From positions 1 to 64,000 of the forward strand of contig NZ_JAMBOR010000003.1 of assembly GCF_023715845.1 (NCBI RefSeq): a stretch of 64,000 nt of DNA, read 5' to 3'. Both the position numbers and the translations under genes were made by a program. Below are positions 8,742 to 18,045 of this stretch, one piece after another. Every line of letters starts with the position of its first letter. The first letter of the stretch is position 1. The notes beneath the pieces were generated by a model, which saw only the letters and a program-made list of their open reading frames with translations, made no database searches and was not told the DNA's origin. Origin of the DNA: Fictibacillus phosphorivorans (lineage in GTDB: Bacteria; Bacillota; Bacilli; Bacillales; Fictibacillaceae).

Positions 8742-8935
8742 AAAATACCCCCTGGAGAAAGCTGCTAATCTCATTGCTGTCATTATACCTTAATCCAAAG
8801 TTTGGTAAATAGTCGTTATTTTTTTTCAAGCATGGTCTTTATTCCGCTCTTGTCCCGAAAAAATGGGCTAATTCCGCCCAAACCTTTAACTTGTACGGTT
8901 AATAATCTGTCATTGTAAAGAAGGAGGTGGGTTAT

Positions 8936-9055
8936 ATGGGATTTAAGTCACACGGAAACAGCTTTGCTTTGATCGTAGTGCTATTTATCTTGTTAATCAT
9001 CGTTGGGTGTTGCTGGTGCGGTGGTTACGGCGGAGGTTACGGAGGCTGGTGTTAA
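8936..9055 (+). CDS. YjcZ-type sporulation peptide
   Basis: A 39-residue peptide with a hydrophobic helix ([16 protein letters not shown]) and a Gly/Tyr/Cys-rich tail (CCWCGGYGGGYGGWC), typical of the YjcZ family of very small proteins of Bacillaceae associated with sporulation. GGAGGTGG lies 6 nt upstream of the ATG. A paralogue with the same helix lies at 46353-46541. Confidence 0.85.
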   Translation: MGFKSHGNSFALIVVLFILLIIVGCCWCGGYGGGYGGWC

Positions 9056-9153
9056 TCACCACCATTCTTTCAAAAGCTTGAAGTTATGCGCTGATAAATT
9101 CTAAAATCGATTGCGTGAAAACCTTTTGCTTAGAACAACCCCTCAGATGACTA

Positions 9154-9225
9154 CAGAGAGAGAATCATAGAGAGAAATAGAATGAGAGAGAAAATAGAAA
9201 TAGAGAGAGAACTAGAGAGAAAAAG
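9154..9225. repeat. GA-rich simple-sequence tract
   Basis: About 70 bp made almost only of purines on the plus strand, dominated by imperfect AGAGAGAAATAGA units. It sits between the YjcZ-type gene and a terminator, and would give a purine-only 3' untranslated stretch. Confidence 0.8.
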
Positions 9226-9252
9226 GCCTGCATCCTATGAGCAGGCCTTTTA
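9222..9252 (+). terminator. Terminator after the YjcZ-type transcript
   Basis: AAAAGGCCTGC pairs with GCAGGCCTTTT around a short loop. The remaining 200 bp to the next gene is AT-rich promoter-like DNA in which I see no clear element. Confidence 0.75.
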
Positions 9253-9453
9253 AACTTTTACTTTACTAAATATTTTATACGCATGACTCCTAACCTACTA
9301 ACACGGAACAACTTTTGCCCTATTGTTTCTACTAAATTAGTTTTTTACTATAACTATATAACATATTTTCAAATTAATAACATCTAATTAATAATTTTCC
9401 ATCCTTATCTAAGACACAAGCTTGTCCAAAAAAAAATTCCACAGGAGGAAAAA

Positions 9454-12400
9454 ATGAAAAATCACTGGAAAAAGAAGTGGCTCCCCGTTGTCCTTGCCTT
9501 TTCAGTTATCAGTAGTACAGTAGCAATTTCACCCCATACAACATCAGCTTTAGGAGAGTTCGATCTAACCTCTGAAATTGTTCAAACACCTATCAATCAG
9601 TACCGTGCAGATCTCGCCCCAGGCATAAAAGAAAAGCATTATAGTTTTGAAGGGAAAGAAGGTAAAAAGATTGAGAGTTTTGTCGTAGATGTAGATGTAC
9701 ATAATCAGAATGTTGCTATTGAAGCTGGCACACCTGATGATAGTGACGGGTTCGGCCTCCAGCCTGTTCGCGCACAAGCGAAAGCTGAAGATAGAGAAAA
9801 TCATAGAGTGGTTGCAGCGGTAAATGCAGATTTCTATAACATGGCAACAGGTGAACCGCACGGCATCGTCTATAAGGACGGCCGACTCATTAAAGATTAC
9901 ACCAATCGAATCTGGAATTTTTTCGGTATAAAAAAAGACGGAACAGCGATTATCGGAAACTCTACGGATTATGAGGCTGTAAAAAGTGAGATTAAAGAAG
10001 CGCTAGGCGGCAATGCGATCCTCGTTAAAGACGGCTCGATCTATCAAACTCCCAAAACGGGACAAGATAAAGAACCTCGTACCGCTGTCGGCATTAAAGC
10101 AGATGGCGATGTTTTCTTCACTGTTATTGATGGCAGACAGGAACCTTATTCAGCCGGTATTTCTATGGAAGACTTAGCTCAACTCATGATTGATCTTGGT
10201 GCAGTTACAGCACTTAACCTTGATGGCGGAGGATCATCAACCTTTGCAACTCGCCAATTAGGCACTGACAATCTTGAAGTAGATAATCAGCCCTCTGACC
10301 GAACGGAACGAAGTGTGGCAAACTCCTGGCTTGTGGTCAACAAAGAGCCTTCTGATCATGTATTCCATTCAGCATACATCGAACCTTACGATAAATCGTT
10401 TACCCCGGGATCAACCATCGAACTTCACGCGAAAGGCATGGACAAATCCTTTGCCCCCGCTCCACTCCCTGACAATGGTTTGATATGGGAGTTATCTGAT
10501 TCCTCTTTTGGAACAATTGAAAATGGGCAGTTCATTTCAAATGGAAAGACTGGTCAATTTCATATTCTTTTAAAACATAATGGTCAAGAGGTCGGCAATG
10601 GCATTATAGAAATTGAGAGCCCGGATGAAATGTTTTTTGGTTCAAATGAACTCACTGTAGCTAGAAACAGTGAAACCCCATTAGAGCTCATCACTCGTTT
10701 TCAAAAAAGGAACGTGAAATGGAATTTACAAGATATTGAATTCGACATACCTGATGGGATGGGAACGATTGATGAAAATGGAGTATTCCATGCCGGCGAT
10801 CAAAATAGCAAAGGAACGATTACCGCAAAAGGCACATCTCTTGAAGCAAATATATATGTAACCGTTGGACAACTGCCAATCGTTCTCCACGATTTTGAAG
10901 AAGGTTTAGAAAACTGGAAAACGTCAACAGCCAACCGCGGTGAAAAAGGAACGCTCACGTTATCAGAATATCCTGATCCTGTTCGGTTTGATGAACATAG
11001 TTTAAGACTAGATTTTGATTTTACAAATGCTCAAAGTGGTACAACACTAGGTGTTTATGCCGGACCTGGCTCCCATACCCCGATTGAAGGCAATCCTTCG
11101 AGTATTGGTATGTGGGTATATGGAACACCTGAAGCACAAGGATACTGGCTCAGAATGTACATCGTGGATGGCAATGGTAAGAATCAGACGATTAATCTGA
11201 CCGAAGAAAACCCAGGTATTGACTGGATGGGGTGGAAATATATCGAGGCAGAAATTCCATCTTCATTTACCGGGCCATTTAAACTCTCAGGTACACAGGC
11301 AATCAGGATGATGTCCACTAAATCAGGAATAACCGGTCCGATGACGAAGGGTTCTATCTTATTCGATAACATTCGGGCCGTTTACGGAGAAAAAGTAGAC
11401 GACCTCTACCCTCCTGTCATCCATTCGGTTAATACGGATGGAGAAGACTTTACATCTAATGAAATTACGATTTCAGCAAACGTAAATGAATATGAAGAAG
11501 ATCCGTTTAAGACTGGTATTGACTGGGATAAAATCCGCTTTTTTGTGGATGACATAGACTATGCAAACGCAGAAGGACATTTTTCTTATGACATGGATGG
11601 TTCTGTTTCATTGAGCGGCTTCAAATGGGCGGATGGAACACATAAAGTAACGGTGATCGTACCTGATAAGTTTGGCAACCAAGCGATTCATACGAGCTAT
11701 TTCACCGTGAATACTGAATCCGCAAAGGTTAACATTCATCACGGACAGGAAGAGCCCTATCTGGGAGCTGATCTAAATCTTTTGGTGAATACGATCCAAA
11801 ACGATGAAATCTCCAGTTCTTCTATTCAAATGAAGATCGATAAGAACTATCCTGTAAAAGAAGTTCTTTTCTCAGATCACTTCCATTCCAGTACTTCAAG
11901 TTACAACGAGAAAACAGGAATCCTTACTTTAGAACTCGTAAATTCAGGTGAAACAGCTGAAAGTGTTGATGCTGCCACGATCAAAGTTGGAGTTCCTGCC
12001 TCAACGAAAGAAGGCAGTCACTTCGCTTACGAACTCATAAAGGGTGATATCACTTACAAAGAGCCTAAGGAAGAAGATTTTATCCCAACTTTTTCAATGG
12101 AACCTGTAAGTATCCCTGTTAAGGCAGCGTTGGGGTTGAATCATAAACCGATATTAATTGGAAAGCCGACACTCCTCTCAGTAAAGGATAACAACGGAGA
12201 TCCTGTAGAGAATGCCGAAATATTCGCTGTTATTGATGGAGACAAAGATCCCTTTTCTCTTGGAACCACGAATTCGAACGGGAAACTTCAAGTGGACTCT
12301 ATTTCCGAGGATGTTAAGAAACTCACTTTGTATGCAGTGAAGGACGGAAAGTATTCGTTTAACGTCGAAACCCAGACCTACACTGCCCTTGTCAGTGGAT

Positions 12401-13557
12401 CGGACTTTAAGAATATCCTTTCTTCCACTACTGGCAATCCGTATCAAACAAAAGGTTTCACGTGGATGTCGAGCCCGCTTGCAAATGGTAAATCAGCATT
12501 CATCCAATATGCAAAGAAAGCTGACTATGAAAGAAAAGGGGCTTCTATATTAAAAAAGCAGAAAGGCACTTCAAGCGATGAAGTATTCAGTGGTGAACTG
12601 GATATTAAGAAGAATGGGATCGTAAGAGTGAACGGTGTCACACTTAAAAAGCTGCAGCAAAACACGACGTATGTTTACCGCGTCGGTGATGGAGAGCACT
12701 GGTCTGATCTGAAGGAATTCACAACTTTAAAAAGAAAGCAGTCCTTTGACTTTGCCGTATTAGGGGATACACAGTCCCCTTCTGATCTAAGCCATTTAGA
12801 AAAAATACTTGGTGAGTTGGATCAAAAAGATTCAGCATTCATGATCCATGTTGGTGATATCATTGATGAATCTTCCAAGTTCAATCAATGGGATCAAACA
12901 CTAGGGGTGTTCAGCAAATACGAAAATATTCGTTCAACCGACTTAGTAGCAGCTCTCGGCAACCATGAATATATGGGAGACGCAGATGGCTCGCTGGCTA
13001 AAGCGATACTAAACTTCCCGAAGAACGGACCCGAGATCGATAAAGGCGGAACGTATTCTGTTGACTACAACAATATGCACATCAGTGTTCTAGGCTATTC
13101 AACGAATGAAACAATACTCGATCAGCAGCTTCAATGGCTGAAAAAAGATATGAAACGCTCAGATAAACCCTGGAAGATCCTTGTTACTCATCAGCCCCCT
13201 TATTACACCAATCCATTTGGCGGTAACGAAAAGATCAAAGAAAAAATACCACCGATAGCAGATGAATTAGGAATTGATATCGTCTTTTCCGGACATGATC
13301 ATTCCTATGGCCGAACAAAGAAATTAAAAAATGGCCAAGAAAATTCAAATGGAACCGTATATGTCGTTGCAGGAACAACTGGAAACAAACATTATGATGC
13401 AATAGTTGATGATAAGTTCGAGTTCGTTAACACAGACAACATCGCCGTCTTTATGCGTGCTCAAGTAAACAAAGATAAAATAACCTTCACAACCACGACA
13501 TCAGACGGTGAATTCGTTGATGAATTTACGGTAGTGAATGAGGATTATAAGAAATAA
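9454..13557 (+). CDS. Secreted phosphodiester glycosidase-metallophosphatase fusion
   Basis: A 1367-residue exported protein. The signal peptide covers about 1-32. Residues about 90-300 match the phosphodiester glycosidase (NAGPA) domain: VVAAVNADFYN, GNAILVKDG, PRTAVGI, TALNLDGGGSST and ERSVANSWLVV. Ig-like and carbohydrate-binding-like modules follow (FEEGLENWKTS near 475 starts a jelly-roll-like unit). The C-terminal part has a purple-acid-phosphatase-like fibronectin unit, then a calcineurin-type metallophosphatase with GDTQ (about 1103), GDIID (1133), GNHEY (1169), HQPP (1245) and GHDH (1280). All metal ligands appear present. It could strip sugar-phosphodiesters from a cell-wall or extracellular polymer and then release phosphate. 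Substrate is unknown. Monocistronic, good GGAGG site. Confidence 0.85.
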   Translation: MKNHWKKKWLPVVLAFSVISSTVAISPHTTSALGEFDLTSEIVQTPINQYRADLAPGIKEKHYSFEGKEGKKIESFVVDVDVHNQNVAIEAGTPDDSDGFGLQPVRAQAKAEDRENHRVVAAVNADFYNMATGEPHGIVYKDGRLIKDYTNRIWNFFGIKKDGTAIIGNSTDYEAVKSEIKEALGGNAILVKDGSIYQTPKTGQDKEPRTAVGIKADGDVFFTVIDGRQEPYSAGISMEDLAQLMIDLGAVTALNLDGGGSSTFATRQLGTDNLEVDNQPSDRTERSVANSWLVVNKEPSDHVFHSAYIEPYDKSFTPGSTIELHAKGMDKSFAPAPLPDNGLIWELSDSSFGTIENGQFISNGKTGQFHILLKHNGQEVGNGIIEIESPDEMFFGSNELTVARNSETPLELITRFQKRNVKWNLQDIEFDIPDGMGTIDENGVFHAGDQNSKGTITAKGTSLEANIYVTVGQLPIVLHDFEEGLENWKTSTANRGEKGTLTLSEYPDPVRFDEHSLRLDFDFTNAQSGTTLGVYAGPGSHTPIEGNPSSIGMWVYGTPEAQGYWLRMYIVDGNGKNQTINLTEENPGIDWMGWKYIEAEIPSSFTGPFKLSGTQAIRMMSTKSGITGPMTKGSILFDNIRAVYGEKVDDLYPPVIHSVNTDGEDFTSNEITISANVNEYEEDPFKTGIDWDKIRFFVDDIDYANAEGHFSYDMDGSVSLSGFKWADGTHKVTVIVPDKFGNQAIHTSYFTVNTESAKVNIHHGQEEPYLGADLNLLVNTIQNDEISSSSIQMKIDKNYPVKEVLFSDHFHSSTSSYNEKTGILTLELVNSGETAESVDAATIKVGVPASTKEGSHFAYELIKGDITYKEPKEEDFIPTFSMEPVSIPVKAALGLNHKPILIGKPTLLSVKDNNGDPVENAEIFAVIDGDKDPFSLGTTNSNGKLQVDSISEDVKKLTLYAVKDGKYSFNVETQTYTALVSGSDFKNILSSTTGNPYQTKGFTWMSSPLANGKSAFIQYAKKADYERKGASILKKQKGTSSDEVFSGELDIKKNGIVRVNGVTLKKLQQNTTYVYRVGDGEHWSDLKEFTTLKRKQSFDFAVLGDTQSPSDLSHLEKILGELDQKDSAFMIHVGDIIDESSKFNQWDQTLGVFSKYENIRSTDLVAALGNHEYMGDADGSLAKAILNFPKNGPEIDKGGTYSVDYNNMHISVLGYSTNETILDQQLQWLKKDMKRSDKPWKILVTHQPPYYTNPFGGNEKIKEKIPPIADELGIDIVFSGHDHSYGRTKKLKNGQENSNGTVYVVAGTTGNKHYDAIVDDKFEFVNTDNIAVFMRAQVNKDKITFTTTTSDGEFVDEFTVVNEDYKK

Positions 13558-13570
13558 AGAGGAATAGATA

Positions 13571-13611
13571 AAAAAACTGGCTCTTCTGTTCACGTTAGAG
13601 CCAGTTTTTTT
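13571..13611 (+). terminator. Terminator after the glycosidase-phosphatase gene
   Basis: AAAAACTGGCTCT and AGAGCCAGTTTTTT form a strong stem followed by T residues just after the stop codon. Confidence 0.9.
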
Positions 13612-13689
13612 GTTTTTAATGGGTTGATTAAGTAATAAAGCTGTTTGATTGAGCAGTTTCTGGTTGTATTAAATCTTTTAGGCCTAGTT

Positions 13690-13920
13690 ATGGAGTTTCT
13701 ATGAGTGGTTATGGGAGCTCTATGCACGGTTAGAGAGTTTCTATGCACGGTAATTGGGGTTCTATGCACGGTTAGAGAGTTTCTATGCACAATAATTGGG
13801 GTTCTATGCACGGTTAGAGAGTTTCTATGCACGGTTACGAAAGTTCTATGCACTTTCGCGGCAAGTTTATGGATTTCACGGAGTTTTATGCTCGTTCACG
13901 ACTCTTTTATGCACACTCAT
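13690..13920. repeat. Direct-repeat array with strict 21-bp period, TTCTATGCACGGTT unit
   Basis: ATG trinucleotides mark the units at 13722, 13743, 13764, 13785, 13806, 13827, 13848 and 13869, exactly 21 bp apart, with degenerate units at 13690, 13701, 13711, 13888 and 13909. The best unit reads CTATGCACGGTTAGAGAGT, alternating with CTATGCACGGTAATTGGGG. Since 21 is a multiple of three, the repeats create open frames on both strands that encode only low-complexity peptides without ribosome binding sites; I treat these as artefacts. The array lies between two convergent genes. No spacers, so not CRISPR. Confidence 0.9.
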
Positions 13921-13946
13921 TAAAATCACCTACAATCAATCAACCA

Positions 13947-13980
13947 AAAAACACTGCAGGAGCCAATCTGCAGTGTTTTC
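13947..13980 (-). terminator. Terminator of the methionine/sulfur operon
   Basis: AAAACACTGCAG and CTGCAGTGTTTT pair around a short loop, with a T run on the minus strand, 30 bp beyond the hom stop codon. Confidence 0.85.
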
Positions 13981-14011
13981 TATATCCACTTGATGAAGTT
14001 AAGCTATATTC

Positions 14012-15292
14012 TTAAAGATTCATCACCCGCTGAAGCACAAGATCTTTTTCTTCAATCTTCACTTCGGCTGGTTTCAGCTTTCCTGCCACTTCATATACAA
14101 CAAGGTTTGAGTTCGCTGATAATGATTCCGCTGTTTTTTCCTCACATCGGATCAATAAATACACCAAGTCTTCTCTTACATCTTGTTTGAGAAGCTGAAT
14201 ATCATCTGATCCATTAAAACCTACGGAAGAACCAATTACAGCATATTCACCTACCAACGGTCCAGCTACTGATTCACCGTTCAAAGAGTCAGCGCTCAAA
14301 TTCGGCTGCTTCTTCACAAAGCCTCTTCCCGAATGACCTTGAAGCACATAGGTCAAATCTTCAACCATCGCACTTGCTGTTGGAAGTTTGCCTGCGCCTG
14401 CACCTTGGACCGTCACTTTTCCTGCGAGGCTCGTTTCGACCATGATCGCGTTTTGAACATCTTCCACTCCGTATAGCGGATGTTCTGCATCAACGAGGAC
14501 GGGTTTTACGGAAGCCGAAAATGATCCGCGGTCCCCTCTGATACGCGCAAGATGCTTCACTTTATAGCCCCAGCGGCTGAACACTTCAATCTGTTCAGAA
14601 GACACTTCAGTGATTCCTTTTCGCTCAACATCCTCCCAGTCGGGAGCATTTCCAAAAGATAATTCACTAAGAATCATAAGCTTATAAAAAGCATCAAATC
14701 CTTCTACGTCGTTAACAGGATCGGCTTCTGCATAACCGAGCTCCTGTGCCTTTTTTAACACCTCTTCAAACGCTAATCCTTTTTCACGCATGTTCGTCAA
14801 GATGTAATTAGACGTACCGTTCAAAATAGCTTCGACCGATAGAATATCGTTTACTTGCAAGAGCTGTGAAATACTCCGGATAATCGGTGTTCCACCAGCA
14901 GTCGTGGCTTCAAAACCAACTGAAACACCTGCTTCTTCTGCCTTATTCAACAAGGTCTTGCCGTGTCTAGCAAACATCACTTTGTTGGCTGTAATCACGT
15001 GGCACCCTTTTTCAATGGCCTTGCTTAAATATGTGTATCCTGGTTCTTCTCCTACGATGGCTTCGAAAACGATCTGCAGATCTGGAATATTTAAAATTTC
15101 ATCAAAGTCCGTCGTGACAAGGATATGTTCATCCACATCCCGCTTTTTTGCACCATCTTTTACTAAAATAGCTTCAATCACCACTTCTTCACCTAGTGCA
15201 GATTTCAGCTGTTCCCTATGAGTCTTTAACGCTTCGTAAACACCTTGCCCGACTGTTCCAAATCCGAGCAAAGCCGCTTTAATAGGTGCCAT
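14012..15292 (-). CDS. hom: Homoserine dehydrogenase
   Basis: Reduces aspartate semialdehyde to homoserine, the branch point to methionine and threonine. It is 426 residues, with the NAD(P)-binding loop GFGTVGQGV at the N-terminus, the catalytic-domain signature around LNGTSNYILT and AEADPVNDVEGFDA, and a C-terminal ACT-like regulatory domain (about 345-426). It is the last gene of the S-box operon and overlaps the end of metX by 14 bp. Its presence here, rather than with thrC and thrB, ties homoserine supply to methionine demand. Confidence 0.95.
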   Translation of the reverse strand: MAPIKAALLGFGTVGQGVYEALKTHREQLKSALGEEVVIEAILVKDGAKKRDVDEHILVTTDFDEILNIPDLQIVFEAIVGEEPGYTYLSKAIEKGCHVITANKVMFARHGKTLLNKAEEAGVSVGFEATTAGGTPIIRSISQLLQVNDILSVEAILNGTSNYILTNMREKGLAFEEVLKKAQELGYAEADPVNDVEGFDAFYKLMILSELSFGNAPDWEDVERKGITEVSSEQIEVFSRWGYKVKHLARIRGDRGSFSASVKPVLVDAEHPLYGVEDVQNAIMVETSLAGKVTVQGAGAGKLPTASAMVEDLTYVLQGHSGRGFVKKQPNLSADSLNGESVAGPLVGEYAVIGSSVGFNGSDDIQLLKQDVREDLVYLLIRCEEKTAESLSANSNLVVYEVAGKLKPAEVKIEEKDLVLQRVMNL

Positions 15293-16376
15293 ATTGCAGC
15301 CTCCTTTCTTGATTCAATGCATTTTTCACATATGGTCCCCACTTATCGAACTCTACTAAGAAACCATCATGACCAAAGTCTGTTTCAATCCCGTAAAATG
15401 TTCCATAACGAGTGTGTTTCACAAATGCTTCAATTACTTCAGGTGGATAAAGCAGGTCGCCTTCATAACCAAAAGCATGGACCTCTGCCTGGATCTGTGA
15501 GGCTGCTCGTTTCCAGCCGCCTAGCTTATCCCCAATATCGTAAGCATTCATCGCATACAGAAGGGTTAAATAACTATCTACATCAAATCGTTTTGTCAAT
15601 TTTTCACCTTGGTAATTTAAATAAGAATCCACCTGGAAATAGGGTTTTCCTTCTACATCTGTTTCACGAATTTCCCTTTGAAACCGGTCATTAAAGAGCT
15701 TCGGCTGACGGTATGTCAGTAGCCCTGCCATCCTTGCAATCTCAAGACCTACTAATCTTTCACCTTCAGCCCGTCGGCCGCTTCTATAGACTGGATCATT
15801 TACAATCGCGTGGATGGCCATCCTGTTGAAACCTATACCATAGTCATTTAAGAATGGCGTAGCTGCAAAAATGAATACTTTCTCCATAAAATATGGATAT
15901 TGAACAGACCATTCCATCGCCTGCATGCCGCCTAGAGAACCGCCTAAAACAGCAAAGAGCCTCGGAACGCCCAACACATCTAACGCTTGGCGCTGAGCTC
16001 GAACCATGTCTCTCACTGTAATAAAAGGAAACGTCTTGTGATAAGGTTTACCGGTTTCAGGATCAATTTCAGAAGGTCCTGTTGAACCGCTGCATCCACC
16101 AAGAACATTAAACGTAATTACCTGAAAAAGGTTTGTATCCATGTATCCCTCGGGTCCGATCAATCCTCTCCACCAGCCTGGCTCTTCTTCAGAACCATAT
16201 GCATACTGATTTCCAGTAAGCGCATGGCATAAGAGGAGCACCGGTCCCTTTGTGTTTCCGACGATCTCATAAGCCAAATAAGCATCGGTCATGACTTGAC
16301 CTGACTCTAAGGCAAATTCACCGATTTTAACCTTGCCGACTTTTCGGTTGGTTTCAAGCAAGTTTTTGAAGCTCAC
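15279..16376 (-). CDS. metX: Homoserine O-acetyltransferase MetX
   Basis: Transfers acetyl from acetyl-CoA to homoserine, the first committed step of the acetyl route to methionine. It is a 365-residue alpha/beta hydrolase-fold enzyme with the nucleophile elbow GGSLGGMQAMEW, the conserved FHALTGNQ-like LCHALTGNQYAYG, and the C-terminal His in FGHDGFLVEF. The start appears to be a GTG that overlaps the end of the upstream AMP-forming synthetase by 23 bp, without a strong ribosome binding site, so coupling is likely. Succinyl versus acetyl specificity cannot be proved, but MetX-type enzymes use acetyl-CoA and a MetY follows the same logic. Confidence 0.93.
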   Translation of the reverse strand: MSFKNLLETNRKVGKVKIGEFALESGQVMTDAYLAYEIVGNTKGPVLLLCHALTGNQYAYGSEEEPGWWRGLIGPEGYMDTNLFQVITFNVLGGCSGSTGPSEIDPETGKPYHKTFPFITVRDMVRAQRQALDVLGVPRLFAVLGGSLGGMQAMEWSVQYPYFMEKVFIFAATPFLNDYGIGFNRMAIHAIVNDPVYRSGRRAEGERLVGLEIARMAGLLTYRQPKLFNDRFQREIRETDVEGKPYFQVDSYLNYQGEKLTKRFDVDSYLTLLYAMNAYDIGDKLGGWKRAASQIQAEVHAFGYEGDLLYPPEVIEAFVKHTRYGTFYGIETDFGHDGFLVEFDKWGPYVKNALNQERRLQYGTY

Positions 16377-18045
16377 GGGCCTTCAGCTCTCTTCGTAAAA
16401 TTTTTCCGCTTATCTTTGTTTTCGGAAGTTCCTCTACCACTTCGATCTCACGAGGTGCTGCATGTGCCGCAAGCTCCCCTCTCACATAGACACGGATCTC
16501 TTCTAACAGATCACGGCTCTGTGAATAACCGTCTTTCAGCACAATGAATGCTTTAACGATTTCTCCCCGAATCGGATCAGGTTTTCCGATGACTCCTGCT
16601 TCCGCAACTGCTTCATGCTCAATGAGTTTGCTTTCAACTTCAAACGGTCCGATCCGTTCTCCCGATGAATTGATCATGTCATCCGAACGCCCTTGGAAAA
16701 AGATATAGCCATCCTCATCACGATAAGCAAGATCTCCTGAAACGTACCAATCATCCCATCCAAAATAAGAGGTATACTTCTCTTTGTTCTGCCACACTTC
16801 CCTCATGATAGCTGGCCATGGTGCCTTGATCGCTAAGTGTCCTACGGAGAATGGAGGAAGTTCTTTTCCTTCTTCATCTAATACTGTTGCTGTAATACCA
16901 GGAAAAGCTTTACCCATGGACCCTGGCTTGATTCTTTCATTCGGCAGGTTCACGATCAGCTGTGCACCTGTTTCCGTCATCCACCACGTATCATGAATTC
17001 TTTTTCCAAGAATATTTTTGCCCCAATAGATCACCTCTGGATTTAACGGTTCACCTACGCTTAGAATATGACGCAGTTTTGATAGATCATATTGTTCAGG
17101 CAACTTATTCCCTTTTGCCATAAGCATTCTAAAAGCAGTTGGAGCACTATACCAAACCGTTACTCCCGCATTTTGCAGCGTTTCATACCATTGCTCTGCT
17201 TTAAAACGGCCGCCGTGTAACACGATCGTTGCTCCGTTTAACAGCGGTGCGAATACACCGTACACGGTTCCGGTCACCCAGCCGGGATGCGCCGTGCACC
17301 AATACACATCTTCTTCTTGAATATCCAGTACCCAGCGTCCAGTTAAATATTGCTGAGTCATCGCGCGGTGTGCGTGAATGATTCCTTTCGGCTTTCCTGT
17401 TGAACCGGATGTATAGTGGATGTTCAATCCGTGTTCTGGATCCACCCATTCCAAAATGGTACTAGCATTACCAATAGATTCAAGTTCGTCTTTTAGTGAT
17501 ATCTCTCCGTTTTCCCCGGCTCCATCTGTTAAAAAGACTGTATGAAGACTAGGTAACTCTTTTCTCGGTACGCGCTGATAGAGTTCTTGATCGGTAATTA
17601 AAAACGTTCCTTCGCAGTCTGCAATGCGATCTCTTACAGCATCAGACATAAATGCTTCAAACAGCGGGCCGACAACTGCTCCTAGTTTAATAGCTGCAAG
17701 CATCGCGATATGACAATCAGGGTGTTTGGGCAAGAAGACAAATACAAAGTCTCCTTTTTTCACACCATGTTTAGAAAGCACGGCCGCCCATTGATCTGTT
17801 GAATCTTTTAGTTCTTGGTAGGTGATTTTAAATTCCTGTGAATCATCTAAGTAATGAAGAGCTACCTTTTCTCCGCGCCCTTCTTCCACATGGCGGTCTA
17901 CACATTCATAAGCCATGTTCGTCTTGCCGTCTTCTCTTCTGTTGAACCTTTCTTTAATAGAGTCCCAAGAAAACGGTGCATCACTTCTGTCCGTTACAAC
18001 ATTATAGGTCCCGTCTACAGGTTCAATGGCTGCTAGTCTTGTCAT
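16354..18045 (-). CDS. Acetyl-CoA synthetase-like AMP-forming acyl-CoA ligase
   Basis: Adenylate-forming enzyme of 563 residues that activates a carboxylic acid with ATP and transfers it to CoA. Motifs are HYTSGSTGKPKGI (P-loop-like A3), DTWWMTETGA (A5), VSGDLAYRDEDGYIFFQGRSDD (A7/A8) and the catalytic Lys in KTKISGKILRREL (A10). Length and WWMTETG wording fit acetyl-CoA synthetases such as AcsA. It sits in the sulfur operon between the ABC importer genes and metX, overlapping both neighbours, so it may supply the acetyl-CoA used by MetX. A substrate other than acetate, for example one imported by the ABC system, is possible. Confidence 0.85.
   Translation of the reverse strand: MTRLAAIEPVDGTYNVVTDRSDAPFSWDSIKERFNRREDGKTNMAYECVDRHVEEGRGEKVALHYLDDSQEFKITYQELKDSTDQWAAVLSKHGVKKGDFVFVFLPKHPDCHIAMLAAIKLGAVVGPLFEAFMSDAVRDRIADCEGTFLITDQELYQRVPRKELPSLHTVFLTDGAGENGEISLKDELESIGNASTILEWVDPEHGLNIHYTSGSTGKPKGIIHAHRAMTQQYLTGRWVLDIQEEDVYWCTAHPGWVTGTVYGVFAPLLNGATIVLHGGRFKAEQWYETLQNAGVTVWYSAPTAFRMLMAKGNKLPEQYDLSKLRHILSVGEPLNPEVIYWGKNILGKRIHDTWWMTETGAQLIVNLPNERIKPGSMGKAFPGITATVLDEEGKELPPFSVGHLAIKAPWPAIMREVWQNKEKYTSYFGWDDWYVSGDLAYRDEDGYIFFQGRSDDMINSSGERIGPFEVESKLIEHEAVAEAGVIGKPDPIRGEIVKAFIVLKDGYSQSRDLLEEIRVYVRGELAAHAAPREIEVVEELPKTKISGKILRRELKARELQKLA

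Noticed and set aside
8840-8880. ATTCCGC repeated twice before the YjcZ-type gene, a possible third repeat array
   Set aside because: Only two copies about 30 bp apart; no periodicity.
13690-13920. CRISPR array
   Set aside because: Units are contiguous with no unique spacers of constant length, and no cas genes are present.
13590-13923. Open frames on both strands across the 21-bp repeats, encoding His/Arg/Thr or Cys/Thr/Val repeat peptides
   Set aside because: They exist only because 21 is a multiple of three; no ribosome binding sites, and they run through terminators.
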